A DNA stretch of 64,000 bases, from positions 1,240,001 through 1,304,000 of the forward strand of contig CAWDLR010000003.1 of the NCBI GenBank assembly GCA_963803125.1, read 5' to 3'. The notes under the pieces were generated by a model. That model was not told where the DNA came from. It did not search any database and saw nothing but the letters and a program-made list of their open reading frames with translations. Both the position numbers and the translations under genes were made by a program. Shown here piece after piece: positions 28,419-37,617 of this stretch. The stretch comes from G963675935 sp963803125. GTDB lineage: Bacteria; Planctomycetota; Planctomycetia; Pirellulales; Thermoguttaceae. The first letter of the stretch is position 1. The number at the start of each line of letters is the position of its first letter.

Positions 28419-28757
28419 ATGAAGAAGATTGAAGCCCTGGTGCGGCATTACAAACTCGAAGACGTGAAGGACGCGCTGATGCAGCGCGGCGTTCACGGCA
28501 TGACGGTCAGCGAGGTCCACGGATTCGGGCGGCAGCGCGGGCAACTCGAAATGTATCGCGGCGTGGAATACGACGTCGATTTCGTCCCCAAGGTGAAGAT
28601 CGAAATCGCCGTGGCCGACGCCGACTCCTACGGGGTCATCGAGACAATCCAACGCATCGCGAAGACGGGTCAGGTAGGCGATGGCAAGATCTTCGTCAGC
28701 GATCTGGCCGACGTGATCCGCATCCGCACCGGCGAGGCGGGGGAAGTCGCGGTGTGA
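28419..28757 (+). CDS. Nitrogen regulatory protein P-II
   Basis: The 112-residue signal protein has the standard P-II length. It senses 2-oxoglutarate, ATP/ADP and glutamine status and controls partner enzymes or ammonium transport. It begins MKKIEALVRHYKLEDVKDAL; the T-loop has YRGVEYDVDFVPKVKIE with Y51, the usual uridylylation site; and VGDGKIFVSDLADVIRIRTGE is the C-terminal signature. GAGGAG at 28405-28410 precedes the ATG. No amtB, glnA or glnD lies beside it, so GlnB versus GlnK cannot be decided. Confidence 0.94.
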   Translation: MKKIEALVRHYKLEDVKDALMQRGVHGMTVSEVHGFGRQRGQLEMYRGVEYDVDFVPKVKIEIAVADADSYGVIETIQRIAKTGQVGDGKIFVSDLADVIRIRTGEAGEVAV

Positions 28758-28814
28758 GACGCCCCGGCCGCGTTGTCGCGTACGACGGGAGATGTGAAGC
28801 GGCCAGCCGGGCGC

Positions 28815-28833
28815 TCCCACGCAGAGCGTGGGA
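28815..28833. repeat. Single TCCCACGC-aga-GCGTGGGA palindrome
   Basis: Perfect 8-bp hairpin in the spacer between the convergent P-II and PilZ genes. It is one unit of the family found as an inverted pair at 44531-44644. Confidence 0.6.
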
Positions 28834-28871
28834 ACGAGAGGGCATCTGCCCCATCGACCGCGAGGGGCCCC

Positions 28872-29297
28872 CTATTCCTGCCCGGGTGGCAGCGCGGTTT
28901 GCAGGAAACGGCCGCCGCTCTCGTACCAGCCACCCTTGGTGAATCGGCACCATCGCAGGTCGATGAGGAATCCGACCGAATGGCCCCCGCGGCCCTCGAC
29001 CGCAACGAGCGCCTTTCGGTAAGGCAACGGCGCGCGGTGGAAGAAGCTGAGGCCATGCTCGGAGAGGTGCTTGCCCACGACCACCACGGTCTCGCCCTCC
29101 GGCGTGATGCCGTCTTTGCCGACGGGCGTGAGGTCGAGCAGATAGGGGAAGGGATAGCGGTTGTCGCGGCGTCGCTCGACAAGATCGCTATGGGGATAGA
29201 GCGTCGTCAGCAGCCCCCAGACTTGTGCGCGGATTTCGTCTGTATCCTCGCCGCCGCGCCCTGCCGACAAGTCGATCTGGGGCATGGGCAACTTCAT
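28872..29297 (-). CDS. PilZ-domain protein
   Basis: The 141-residue protein consists mostly of one PilZ domain, a receptor for cyclic di-GMP. The RxxxR motif is present in VERRRDNRYPFPYLLDLTPV, and the second motif appears as GKHLSEHGLSFFH (usual D/NxSxxG, with H in the first position). The substitution could weaken ligand binding. Near the C-terminus is LRWCRFTKGGWYESGGRFL, a common PilZ ending. Two HD-type proteins at 36.6-38.9 kb are possible members of the same signalling network. Confidence 0.8.
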   Translation of the reverse strand: MKLPMPQIDLSAGRGGEDTDEIRAQVWGLLTTLYPHSDLVERRRDNRYPFPYLLDLTPVGKDGITPEGETVVVVGKHLSEHGLSFFHRAPLPYRKALVAVEGRGGHSVGFLIDLRWCRFTKGGWYESGGRFLQTALPPGQE

Positions 29298-29625
29298 GGG
29301 CGTCCCCCTTGTTGTTGAGATGAGTGGCGAACCGCGATAGTCGAGATAAGTCGAGCCGGCGGCAGGAACCTGCCATCGAAAATCTAGGTCGCAGAACCGC
29401 GGCTGTCAAAAAGCGAGGGCGGAGCAACCGGGGTGGTTTGCGGCGGTCGGGGGGCCATTGTAGGCGACCATGCCAGAGAATTAGCCGGCGAAAATGTGGT
29501 TTTCCACGCACTAGCCGCGGCATTAGCCGTTACGGAGTAGAGTTTAATTGTGGTAAACCGAAATTTCTGAAGGAGAAGGAAGTACTCGGCCAACTTGTCA
29601 CTCGCGATCAGGTAAGTGGTGCCTC
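29298..29625. other. Divergent spacer between the PilZ and response-regulator genes
   Basis: These 328 bases hold no supported gene. The last 100 bases are A/T-richer than their surroundings (GAGTTTAATTGTGGTAAAC near 29538-29556) and probably include the response-regulator promoter. No exact boxes are called. Confidence 0.4.
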
Positions 29626-30228
29626 TTGAGCGAAGAAGCCACGATTTTCCTGGTGGACGACAACCCAGCAGCGGTGCGGGCGATGCTGGCGACCGTGAAG
29701 GTCGTGTTTCCGCGGGTCGAGACGTTCTCCTCGGCCGCCGAGTTCTTGGCGGCCTACCGCCCTGATCGGCCAGGCTGTCTGCTGCTGGATGTGGGGATAC
29801 GAGGGGCAAGCGGGCTGGAATTCCAGCGAAAACTGATCCGCGACAAAATCCCCATCCCGGTCATCTTCGTCACGGCCCACGGCAACGTCGCGATGGCGGT
29901 AGAGGCGATGCAGATGGGGGCGGTCAGTTTCTTGGAAAAGCCGGTCGAGGAACAGCAACTCTGGGACAGCATCCGCAAGGCACTCGACCTGGATGCGCAG
30001 AACCGCCGCCGGCTGGCCCGCCGGCAGCAAGCCGAGGAGCGGCTCGCCAAACTCACTCCCGGCGAACGCCAGGTCCTCGACCTGATCCTCGAAGGCAAGA
30101 TGAACAAGGAGATCGCCGCCGAACTCCATCTGAGCACCCGCACTATCGAAGACCGGCGGGCGAAGCTCATGAAGAAGATGAACGCCCAATGCCTGGCGGA
30201 GCTGGTGCAACTCGTGTTAACGCGGTGA
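29626..30228 (+). CDS. FixJ/NarL-type response regulator
   Basis: The 200-residue regulator has a receiver domain at 5-120 (acidic pair D11/D12, phospho-acceptor D55 in CLLLDVGIRG, T83 and K105 in FLEKP) and a LuxR-type helix-turn-helix at about 143-190 (LTPGERQVLDLILEGKMNKEIAAELHLS split over two helices, then TRTIEDRRAKLM). It matches the FixJ layout. The start is taken as TTG at 29626; no in-frame ATG precedes the receiver core. No histidine kinase is adjacent, so its partner is unknown. Confidence 0.88.
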   Translation: MSEEATIFLVDDNPAAVRAMLATVKVVFPRVETFSSAAEFLAAYRPDRPGCLLLDVGIRGASGLEFQRKLIRDKIPIPVIFVTAHGNVAMAVEAMQMGAVSFLEKPVEEQQLWDSIRKALDLDAQNRRRLARRQQAEERLAKLTPGERQVLDLILEGKMNKEIAAELHLSTRTIEDRRAKLMKKMNAQCLAELVQLVLTR

Positions 30229-30235
30229 TCCGCCT

Positions 30236-30988
30236 TCACTTCTCCATCTCCGCCATCAGCACCTTGATGTCGTCCCAGACGAATCGCTTGGCCGACGGGT
30301 TGCGGAGGAGATAAGCCGGGTGATAGGTGCAGACGACCTTGATCCCGTGGAAGTCATGAACGCGGCCGCGGAGCCGCCCGATGGCGGCGTCGGTTCCCAG
30401 CAGATTTTGCGCGGCGATGGCCCCGAGGCAACAGATGAACTCGGGCTGGATGATCGCCAGTTGGGCGTCGAGCCACTCGCGGCAATTGGCGGCCTCGACC
30501 GGCAGTGGATTGCGGTTTCCGGGGGGGCGGCAGCGGAGGATGTTGAGGATGTAGACGTCCTGGCGGCGGATTTTCATCCCCTTGACGATAATGTCCGTCA
30601 GCAGTTGCCCTGCCCGGCCGACGAAGGGTTCGCCGATCCGGTCCTCGTCGGCCCCAGGCGCCTCGCCGCAGAAGACGAGCCGGGCATGGGGATTGCCGAC
30701 ACCGAAGACGGTCTGGGTCCGCGTGCGGGCGAGCTCCTCGCAGCGGGTGCAGGCGGCGACTTTGCAAGCCACCAGTGCCAGGGCGGCGGCGCGTTCGTCG
30801 GTGGCCGGTGCCACCCTCTGGGGGGTCAGCGGCGGTTGCGGTGAGCGCGGAGACGACACTTTCTGCGCAGACAGTCCCGTCGACGGGGGCAACGGCTGCT
30901 TCGCGCCCTTTTTCACGTGCGTAACTCCCGCCCGCTGGAGGCTTTCCAACCGCTGCACCAACGCTTGGGTGAACTTTTTCTGGGTCAT
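30236..30988 (-). CDS. Family 4 (iron-sulfur) uracil-DNA glycosylase
   Basis: The 250-residue enzyme removes uracil from DNA. Four cysteines at C80, C83, C153 and C169 are placed to bind the [4Fe-4S] cluster of family 4. Motif A is FCGEAPGADEDRIGEPFVGR and motif B is YHPAYLLRNPSAK. The first ~65 residues are a variable Pro/Ser-rich tail. The ATG at 30986-30988 was chosen because the open frame upstream of it is antisense to der. It is divergent from der. Confidence 0.93.
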   Translation of the reverse strand: MTQKKFTQALVQRLESLQRAGVTHVKKGAKQPLPPSTGLSAQKVSSPRSPQPPLTPQRVAPATDERAAALALVACKVAACTRCEELARTRTQTVFGVGNPHARLVFCGEAPGADEDRIGEPFVGRAGQLLTDIIVKGMKIRRQDVYILNILRCRPPGNRNPLPVEAANCREWLDAQLAIIQPEFICCLGAIAAQNLLGTDAAIGRLRGRVHDFHGIKVVCTYHPAYLLRNPSAKRFVWDDIKVLMAEMEK

Positions 30989-31028
30989 GGCGTATCTAAC
31001 GGGATGGCTTAGACTATCATAAAGGTCT

Positions 31029-32405
31029 ATGGCAATTCCGCAAGTTGTGATCGTCGGCCGGCCCAACGTGGGCAAATCGAGCGTCTTCAACTGGCTCGCG
31101 GGGAAGCGCCTTGCCATCGTCGATCCCTCGGTGGGGGTCACCCGCGACCGCGTTACCCATTTGGCCGACATCGAGGGCCGCTTCGTCGAGTTGGTCGATA
31201 CCGGCGGGATGGGCATCGAAGACGTCGACGATTTGACCGATCAGGTCGAGGATCAGATTCAGACGGCGGTCGATGCGGCTGAAGTCGTGTTGTTTGTGGT
31301 GGATTGCCGCGACGGCCCCGTGCCGCTGGACGAGGCGGTGGCCAGGCGGCTGCGCTACGGCACCGCGCCGGTGCTGCTGGTGGTCAACAAGACGGACACG
31401 CCGGCGCTGGACGTCGAGGCCGACGCGTTTTGCCGCTTCGGACGGAAGATGGTCCGCGTCAGCGCCAAGGAGAACCGCGGCAAGTCGGAACTGCTCGACG
31501 CGATCCGCGAGCGGCTGCCGAAGCTGCCCGACGACGCCGCCGAAGAGCCGCCGCCCGAGCCGGTGATGAAAGTGGCGATGGTCGGCCGGCGGAACGTGGG
31601 CAAGAGCACGCTGGTCAACACGCTGGCGCAGGCGGAGCGGATGATCGTGAGCGAAGTGCCGGGCACCACCCGCGACAGCGTCGATGTCCGCTTCGAGCTC
31701 GACGGCAAAGCATTTCTGGCCATCGACACGCCCGGCTTTCGCCGCGCAAAGAGCATCACCAGCGACGTCGAGTTCTACAGCTCGCATCGCGCCCAGCGGA
31801 GTATTCGCCGTGCCGACGTGGTGCTGTTGTTCTTCGACGCCAGCGAGCGGATCAGCCAGGTCGACAAGCAACTGTGCGATTACATCGCCCAGCAGTACAA
31901 GCCCTGCATCTTCGTGGTGAACAAGTGGGACTTGATGGCCGGCACGATGCCGACCGAGAAGTGGGTCAACTATCTCCGCGATCAGTTCCGCTCGCTCTGG
32001 TTCGCGCCGATCGCTTTTGTCACCGGCCAGACCGGCAAGAACGTGAAGGCGACGCTGAACCATGCGCAGATGCTCTTCCGCCAATCGTTGGAGCGGGTGA
32101 CCACCGGCCAGTTGAACAGGCTGCTGCGGGCGGCGTTGGCGCGGAACCCGCCGCCGATCCACGCGAACCACCGCCCGAAGATCTTCTACGCCACGCAGGT
32201 GGCCGTCCAGCCGCCGACGATTGTGTTGTTTTGCAGCGATCCGAAGGCGATCTCGCCGCAGTACCAGCGTTATTTGCTGAAGGTGCTCCGCGAGTCGCTC
32301 GATTTCGGCGAGGTGCCGATCAAGCTCTATCTCCGCCGCCGCGAGCACGACGACAAGCGGGACGAGATCGATGCGGCGGTCGGGGCGGAGCGGGGGCAGG
32401 GGTAA
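31029..32405 (+). CDS. der: Ribosome-associated GTPase Der (EngA)
   Basis: The 458-residue protein has the two tandem G domains unique to Der, needed for 50S subunit maturation. G1 motifs are GRPNVGKSS (10-18) and GRRNVGKST (about 186-194); G3 are DTGG and DTPGF; G4 are NKTD and NKWD. The C-terminal KH-like domain ends near IKLYLRRREHDDKRDE. The ATG at 31029 gives the usual N-terminus IPQVVIVGRPN. It stands alone between the divergent glycosylase gene and a convergent gene of the accessory island. Confidence 0.96.
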   Translation: MAIPQVVIVGRPNVGKSSVFNWLAGKRLAIVDPSVGVTRDRVTHLADIEGRFVELVDTGGMGIEDVDDLTDQVEDQIQTAVDAAEVVLFVVDCRDGPVPLDEAVARRLRYGTAPVLLVVNKTDTPALDVEADAFCRFGRKMVRVSAKENRGKSELLDAIRERLPKLPDDAAEEPPPEPVMKVAMVGRRNVGKSTLVNTLAQAERMIVSEVPGTTRDSVDVRFELDGKAFLAIDTPGFRRAKSITSDVEFYSSHRAQRSIRRADVVLLFFDASERISQVDKQLCDYIAQQYKPCIFVVNKWDLMAGTMPTEKWVNYLRDQFRSLWFAPIAFVTGQTGKNVKATLNHAQMLFRQSLERVTTGQLNRLLRAALARNPPPIHANHRPKIFYATQVAVQPPTIVLFCSDPKAISPQYQRYLLKVLRESLDFGEVPIKLYLRRREHDDKRDEIDAAVGAERGQG

Positions 32406-32431
32406 CGCCAACGGCAGACCCAGGTAACCAT

Positions 32432-34126
32432 TCACTTCGGGAAGAGACCAGCCGCCGTGCCGGCGAGTGACGCGACCTTGCAGAGTTCAGTTGCCTGATC
32501 CGAGAAGCGGAGGTTGTAGGGGGGAGAACCAAGCACCTGCAGCGCAGCCGCGTTGACAAAGGGTACAGCTTCCTCGATTGCAAAAATGTGACCCCTCCAC
32601 TTGATAGCGTTGTAGGAGTCAACCCACTTCTCGATGGGGAAGATGTCACTTAGGGGCACGTACTTGGCGTCGTGCCCCTGGTTCTCTGCGGACAGCTTTA
32701 CCATCACCGCTTCCGTTTCTTCGACCGTTGGGGACCGTGGGATATCCAGCAGGAGATGCGGCAGTTTGAACGCTTTTCGCAACTCCTCCGTTTCCTCCTT
32801 GTATCGTTTATTCCCCATCAGTTTGAGTGCTTGGTCATGGATCTGCTGGCGAAGGGAATCTCTTCCGCGGACGTTTGTTCCATAGGAAAGAAGCTTCTCG
32901 AACCCAGACTTTGACTGGCCGTTGTTGTCGATGTCCGGGATGAAGAGGCGCGAGATCACGAGAGCCCTCTTGTAGAGTTCTCGTCTCGTTAGCATGCTGA
33001 TGATTGCCCCGGCGGTCTTGTCGCCCTCGATTTCCGGCGGCCAGGCATCAGGAATCGCTGACCTGTCAGAAAGGCTCAGAAATCTGGTCGGGTGCTCCAC
33101 CGCCGGGAACTTGCCCTTCCCTTTCTTGGGGTCCTTTGACAGCTCAATCCATCTCTTTAGCACCTCATGGTACATACCCTCCACGCATCGGATCTTGTGG
33201 TGATGGTAGAGGTACGAGTATAACATCAGCTTGCTAATAATGATCTGCTCAAGGGCAGTGACGCCTTGAATGGGGACAGAAAGCCGCACCACCTTCCGAT
33301 CCGTCCCCCCAAGTGATTCGTCTCGGGGATATTCGATCGCGTCAACCGTATGCAGGAATCGGTCAAGGTCGTAAACTACTGTCGGCCCTGCGAAATAGGC
33401 GTCACGTACCAAGTAGTCTAGCTTGTCCGCATCCATGGGGCCGTTGATGATATCCGCAAGGAACTTCTGTCGAGGGTCCTTCCGGTATCCGATGATGTTG
33501 CCTGCTATTTCTTCCAAGTCCTCGGGCGAAAAGTCGGGATGAGGTGCGATGTTCTTGTTCGACAGCCCTTCCATGAACGCTTTAAAGGGTGCAGAGCGCG
33601 CAACCAACCACGACATGATTTCGTGCGGCTTCGGGGTCACCCCGTATTCGTCGTTGACGTGCCGTATTAGCGCTTTAAACTCTTCCGACAAGCCGTAAAC
33701 GGCTTCGGAGACATGGGAAAGACATGAATGACCGACATCGTGCAGCAGGGCGGAAAGGCGGATTCGGTGATGATCCGCGTGAGAAATGAACGCGTCCTGT
33801 CGCTTCGGCGGAAGGTACTTTTCGTTGATACTACGGACAATCCTGCTTGCAACAGTAACCACGCCCAACGTGTGATCAAAACGCGTGTGAACCGCTGTCG
33901 GGTAGATCAGATAGGCAAGCCCAGTTTGCCGGATATCCCGCAGGCGCTGCAAGAGAGGGCTGTCCAGGATCGCGACTTCCCACCGATAAAACGGGCATGT
34001 ACCCCAGATTGCATCGCGAATTGACTTCTCTGTTGCGTGTCTTTCCGGTTTGTAGCCGGAGAGGCTCTCCTTCACGAAATCGTCGACGGCCCCCTGGAAC
34101 TCGCCGAGAAGTGTGGCTCCGGTCAT
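32432..34126 (-). CDS. HD-domain phosphohydrolase, dNTPase-like, in an accessory island
   Basis: The 564-residue protein carries a metal-binding HD domain: H80 and H85 in TAVHTRFDHTLGV, the H129-D130 pair in LLHDVGHSCLSH, and a later aspartate in GPMDADKLDYLVRDAYFAG. This arrangement matches the SAMHD1/dGTPase-like group. The C-terminal half (about 290-564) is long and not recognised. Base composition is visibly lower in GC than der or the M28 gene on either side, which suggests recent transfer. It follows a 143-residue gene by 26 bases on the same strand. A role in phage defence by nucleotide depletion is possible but inferred. Confidence 0.8.
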   Translation of the reverse strand: MTGATLLGEFQGAVDDFVKESLSGYKPERHATEKSIRDAIWGTCPFYRWEVAILDSPLLQRLRDIRQTGLAYLIYPTAVHTRFDHTLGVVTVASRIVRSINEKYLPPKRQDAFISHADHHRIRLSALLHDVGHSCLSHVSEAVYGLSEEFKALIRHVNDEYGVTPKPHEIMSWLVARSAPFKAFMEGLSNKNIAPHPDFSPEDLEEIAGNIIGYRKDPRQKFLADIINGPMDADKLDYLVRDAYFAGPTVVYDLDRFLHTVDAIEYPRDESLGGTDRKVVRLSVPIQGVTALEQIIISKLMLYSYLYHHHKIRCVEGMYHEVLKRWIELSKDPKKGKGKFPAVEHPTRFLSLSDRSAIPDAWPPEIEGDKTAGAIISMLTRRELYKRALVISRLFIPDIDNNGQSKSGFEKLLSYGTNVRGRDSLRQQIHDQALKLMGNKRYKEETEELRKAFKLPHLLLDIPRSPTVEETEAVMVKLSAENQGHDAKYVPLSDIFPIEKWVDSYNAIKWRGHIFAIEEAVPFVNAAALQVLGSPPYNLRFSDQATELCKVASLAGTAAGLFPK

Positions 34127-34152
34127 GGAACCTTGTCCAGAGAGTGGGTTAC

Positions 34153-34584
34153 TTACGGCTTCCTAGACACGCCCAGATCGTGCTTAAAACTGTCGAGAAC
34201 CTTCTCGTATGCCCGGGCTTGGTCAGTTGATAGACTCGCCTTGAACTCCTCGGCTGACGGGCTCTCTGTCACAGCGATATCGTGATACTTGTAGGTTGGG
34301 TTGGGCCTGCTCAACACTCCCGAGAGCTGCAATTCCTGAAGCAGTTCATCAATTTGCTGGCAGTGAGGGTAGTTACCATTTATATCGAACAAGAAATCGT
34401 CAACGAAGCAAGCCGACTGTGGATCTTGCCTGATCCTCCAGAAGAAATGGTGGAGTTCACGATGCGCTGCTTTGAAGCACTGCTTGAAGTTCAGGTCAGT
34501 GGCAAGATCAATGAGCAGCGAAAGCACGAACTTTCGGGGCTCTAGTGTTGTGCAAGGCATTTCACATGCCCTCGGGGTTGCCAA
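34153..34584 (-). CDS. Unrecognised small protein, partner of the HD-domain gene
   Basis: Up to 143 residues; an in-frame ATG at 34558-34560 would give 135. It is mostly helical with no signal peptide or membrane segment. Its middle (HRELHHFFWRIRQDPQS) and the pattern IDELLQELQLSGVLSR suggest a small regulatory or winged-helix-like fold, but I cannot name a family. It lies 26 bases upstream of the HD gene on the same strand, with the same lower-GC composition, so the two look like one transferred unit. Confidence 0.65.
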   Translation of the reverse strand: MATPRACEMPCTTLEPRKFVLSLLIDLATDLNFKQCFKAAHRELHHFFWRIRQDPQSACFVDDFLFDINGNYPHCQQIDELLQELQLSGVLSRPNPTYKYHDIAVTESPSAEEFKASLSTDQARAYEKVLDSFKHDLGVSRKP

Positions 34585-34751
34585 AACGGGCCGCCGTAGC
34601 CCGCCTCTATGGAATCATAGGCCGAATTCTGGGGTGCGTCAATAGACGCTTCGGCGGGGGCACGAAGCGTTGATTACGAGCGACAGGTATCGTCGCGCCG
34701 CCCCGTGCCCCGATTGCCGATTTGTTGCAACTCCCCGCGATGACCGCCCGC

Positions 34752-35876
34752 TCACTTCGCCGTCTTCAGCCACTCTTCGATCACCCAGCCGACTTTGGCC
34801 AGGCTCAGCGGCGAGCATTTGTCGGGCGTGTCGCCGCGGGTGTGCCAGGGGGGATAGGCGAAGTCGATCACGTCGATGCAGGGGATGCCGCCGACGTCGT
34901 GCAGCATCACATGGTCGTCGAGAAAATCGGTTTCACGCATCCGCTGGAAGACGAACTCACGCACGCCGAGCCGCGCGGCCGTCGACCAGATTTGGCTGAC
35001 CAGCGGGCGGGTGTCTTTCCACATCAGGCCGCTGCGCTCCTGGGGGATGCGGAGATTCGTGGCCCCGACCATGTCCAACAATACGCCCCAGCGGTAATAG
35101 GGCTTCTGCTCCGCGTATTTGCGGGCGAAGTACTCGGAACCGAGAAAGAAACGGTCGTCGCGGGAAAAGACGTATTCCTCGCCGTCCAGCAAGACGAAAT
35201 CGACGCCGTAGCCGGATTTGTTCTTCAGCTTGGGCATGTCGTGGGCCAACTGCATCATGATCGCCACGCCGCTGGCGTTGTCGTTCGCCCCGACGAACCT
35301 GCCTTGCGGGTCGACGGGATCCATCATCGGAAAAGGCAGCGTGTCGTAATGGCCGCAGAGCAGAATCCGCGGCGTTGCCGTGGGATTCCAACGCACGATG
35401 ATATTGGCCATCGGGACCCAGGAGCCGTTCAGCGGGTCGCGGGCGCGGAACCGTTGAAGGCTGACCTGGCCGCCGCACTTCTGAAAATGGGCGATTAGCA
35501 TTTTCTGTTGCGCCGCCATGCCGACCGAACCGCTCCGTCGCGGGCCGATCGCACAAAGGTCTTTCAGGTATTTGTACGCCCGGGCGCCGTCGAAGGGGAT
35601 GTCGCCGAGTTTCAAGGGGGAGACGGCGGCGGCCGCTTCGTCGCCTGGCCCGCCCTGGAAATAGACAAAAATGCCCACCCCCGCCCCGATGGCAATCCCC
35701 GCCAGGGCCGCCATGAGCAACATCTTGAGAAGAATCGATCTGGCGACAGTCGGCGGGGGGCTGCCGCTGTTGGCGCGGGCGGGTTTGCGAGTCATGGTTT
35801 CATTGTCGGCCCGCCATCGCGGCCGGGCAAGCGGAGGCAGCGGGGCGGCGTGCATTTCCATCTTGGCTAATTCCAT
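34752..35876 (-). CDS. Membrane-anchored M28-family zinc peptidase / glutaminyl cyclase-like
   Basis: About 374 residues. One N-terminal membrane segment (ILLKMLLMAALAGIAIGAGVG) anchors an M28 domain outside the cytoplasm. Zinc-site motifs are in the expected order: CGHYDTLPF, VGANDNASGVAI, LLDGEEYVF, LLDMVGA and PPWHTRGDTPDKCS. This pattern fits both aminopeptidases and bacterial glutaminyl cyclases; the DNASG and WHTRGDTPD phrases lean toward the latter. An in-frame ATG at 35793-35795 would shorten the N-terminus by 27 residues; the longer form has a GAGG four bases before its ATG. Confidence 0.85.
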   Translation of the reverse strand: MELAKMEMHAAPLPPLARPRWRADNETMTRKPARANSGSPPPTVARSILLKMLLMAALAGIAIGAGVGIFVYFQGGPGDEAAAAVSPLKLGDIPFDGARAYKYLKDLCAIGPRRSGSVGMAAQQKMLIAHFQKCGGQVSLQRFRARDPLNGSWVPMANIIVRWNPTATPRILLCGHYDTLPFPMMDPVDPQGRFVGANDNASGVAIMMQLAHDMPKLKNKSGYGVDFVLLDGEEYVFSRDDRFFLGSEYFARKYAEQKPYYRWGVLLDMVGATNLRIPQERSGLMWKDTRPLVSQIWSTAARLGVREFVFQRMRETDFLDDHVMLHDVGGIPCIDVIDFAYPPWHTRGDTPDKCSPLSLAKVGWVIEEWLKTAK

Positions 35877-36003
35877 CTTGCCTCAAATCTGTTCTCTTGT
35901 GTATTCTACTCCGCCAAGCCGCTTTTCCCCAACCGGCAGCGCAACGATCATACTCCGCTGTCGGGCCGCGACCAAGAGGGATTTGACGAAGGAGACGGGC
36001 GAA

Positions 36004-36606
36004 ATGACCGAAGTGTCAGCGATTCTCGGCCTTCACGAGACCGCGGTGGCCCGGTGGCACGGGCAGGAGATCGACAATCCCTACGAGGGGTTCTTGCACG
36101 TGGTTTGCCTCCAGCACGAGCAGAACTTCCGGCTGTGGCACGAGGAGGACATCGCCCGGAGCCCCGACGTGAGCGACGCGGAGATCGCCCGGGTGAAGCG
36201 GGCGATCGACAAACTGAACCAGCGGCGGAACGACCTGATCGAGCAGTTGGACGACTGCCTGCTGGCCGAGTTGGCTGCCAGCGGAGTCCCGGCGTGGTCG
36301 GGCGCGCGGCTGAACACGGAAACGCCCGGCAGCGCGATCGACCGGCTCTCGATCCTGGCGCTGCGGCTGTATCACATGCAGGAGCAAGCCACCCGGGCCG
36401 ACGCCGATGCCGCCCACCTGGCCAAGGTCAAGGCGCGGCTGGCTGTCCTGCGGCAACAGCGATTCGATCTATCGGCGTCGCTGGAGGAGTTGCTCGCCGA
36501 CATTTTCGCCGGCCGGAAACGGCTGAAGGTCTACCACCAGTTCAAAATGTACAACGATCCGACGCTCAATCCGTATCTCTACGCGGCGAAGCGGCCGGCG
36601 GCGTGA
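36004..36606 (+). CDS. DUF4254-like protein
   Basis: The 200-residue cytoplasmic protein is helical and resembles DUF4254 proteins, which are frequent in planctomycetes and Bacteroidetes. The typical core is present: EQNFRLWHEEDIARSPDVSD, followed by IARVKRAIDKLNQRRNDLIEQLDD, a TPGSAIDRLSILALRLYHM segment and a C-terminal FKMYNDPTLNPYLY. Function is unknown; family members are sometimes found near sugar-nucleotide genes, which are absent here. The ATG at 36004 follows a GGAGACGGGCG leader. Confidence 0.8.
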   Translation: MTEVSAILGLHETAVARWHGQEIDNPYEGFLHVVCLQHEQNFRLWHEEDIARSPDVSDAEIARVKRAIDKLNQRRNDLIEQLDDCLLAELAASGVPAWSGARLNTETPGSAIDRLSILALRLYHMQEQATRADADAAHLAKVKARLAVLRQQRFDLSASLEELLADIFAGRKRLKVYHQFKMYNDPTLNPYLYAAKRPAA

Positions 36607-36619
36607 CGCAACTGGTGAA

Positions 36620-37594
36620 TTAGCTGTCGGCCGCAACCAGCAGTTCCTCTTCGTCCTCGGCGTTCGTTTGGGCCTTGTGGAGCACGGTCTGTTCGAGGGC
36701 GTGGACGACGGCGGGATGGTGCTCGCCCTCGAAGTCGTTTTTCAACGCCTGGATCGCCTGCCGCGGCGTGGCGGTGCGGCCGCCAGCGGCGAGCAGCTTC
36801 AGATACTTTCGCACGGTGTAGAGGATTGCGGCGCCGGGAGGCGGCTCCGTGGTGGAGTGAAGGCCGTCTTGCGAGTCGCCGCTGTGCAGGCAGTTGGCGT
36901 GGTCAACCAACAGCGGCAGCGCTCCGGTAAGGACCGATCCGAGCGATTGGGCGAGATCGCTGCCGGTAAAGGTGCGCTCCACGCCCTTGTTTCGCTCGGC
37001 ATGTGCGAGATCGCCCATCGCCTTGCGAATGACGCGGGCCGTGACTTCCAGGTTCTCGATGTCTTGCAGCAGGGCGGCCACGCGGATGTTGTCGATCTGC
37101 ACGTCGGAGAGCCTCATGCGAACGGCGACCTGGCGGCTCAGCTCGGAGACCCTCGCCGCCCGATTGTTGAGTTTCGGGTCGGAACTGTTGAGGTATTGGC
37201 CCAAGACTTCGACCATGCCCAGGTAAGCGTCGTGCAGTTCGGCGATTCTCTTGGCGCTTTCATCGCTGAGCGTCCCCACCAGGATCGCGTGGATGCCCAG
37301 CACCGCCCCCCAAACCGTCAGAGCCAGCGCAATGATCAGCGGCGGGGCGTCGGCGGCGACCGCGTCCAAATCGAGCGCAATCACCACCGAGGCCGAAACC
37401 ATGCAAAACAGCGCAAGCACTCCGGCGCGATACCGGCCGAGGAAGAAGGCACTTAGCACGACGGGAAGGTAAAACAGGTTGAGCACCACCATCCGTTCTT
37501 CGGACATCCGATGGAGCAGACAGCAAAGGCCCAAGCAGATGAGGATCAAAACAAATTCCAGGAATACGTGTTGTACGGGTCTTTTTTGCGACAT
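36620..37594 (-). CDS. Membrane protein with a degenerate HD/HD-GYP-like domain
   Basis: The 324-residue protein has four or five N-terminal hydrophobic segments (residues about 10-125), then a helical domain that parallels HD-GYP proteins: LNNRAARVSELSRQVAVRM and VAALLQDIENLEVTARVI stand where the HD helices should be. The metal-binding HD pair is replaced by QD and the downstream GYP motif is absent, so catalysis is unlikely. It lies 23 bases after an intact HD-GYP gene on the same strand and may be its membrane-bound, non-catalytic partner. Confidence 0.7.
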   Translation of the reverse strand: MSQKRPVQHVFLEFVLILICLGLCCLLHRMSEERMVVLNLFYLPVVLSAFFLGRYRAGVLALFCMVSASVVIALDLDAVAADAPPLIIALALTVWGAVLGIHAILVGTLSDESAKRIAELHDAYLGMVEVLGQYLNSSDPKLNNRAARVSELSRQVAVRMRLSDVQIDNIRVAALLQDIENLEVTARVIRKAMGDLAHAERNKGVERTFTGSDLAQSLGSVLTGALPLLVDHANCLHSGDSQDGLHSTTEPPPGAAILYTVRKYLKLLAAGGRTATPRQAIQALKNDFEGEHHPAVVHALEQTVLHKAQTNAEDEEELLVAADS

Positions 37595-37617
37595 CTTCAG
37601 GCTCCTTGCCGACTTCT

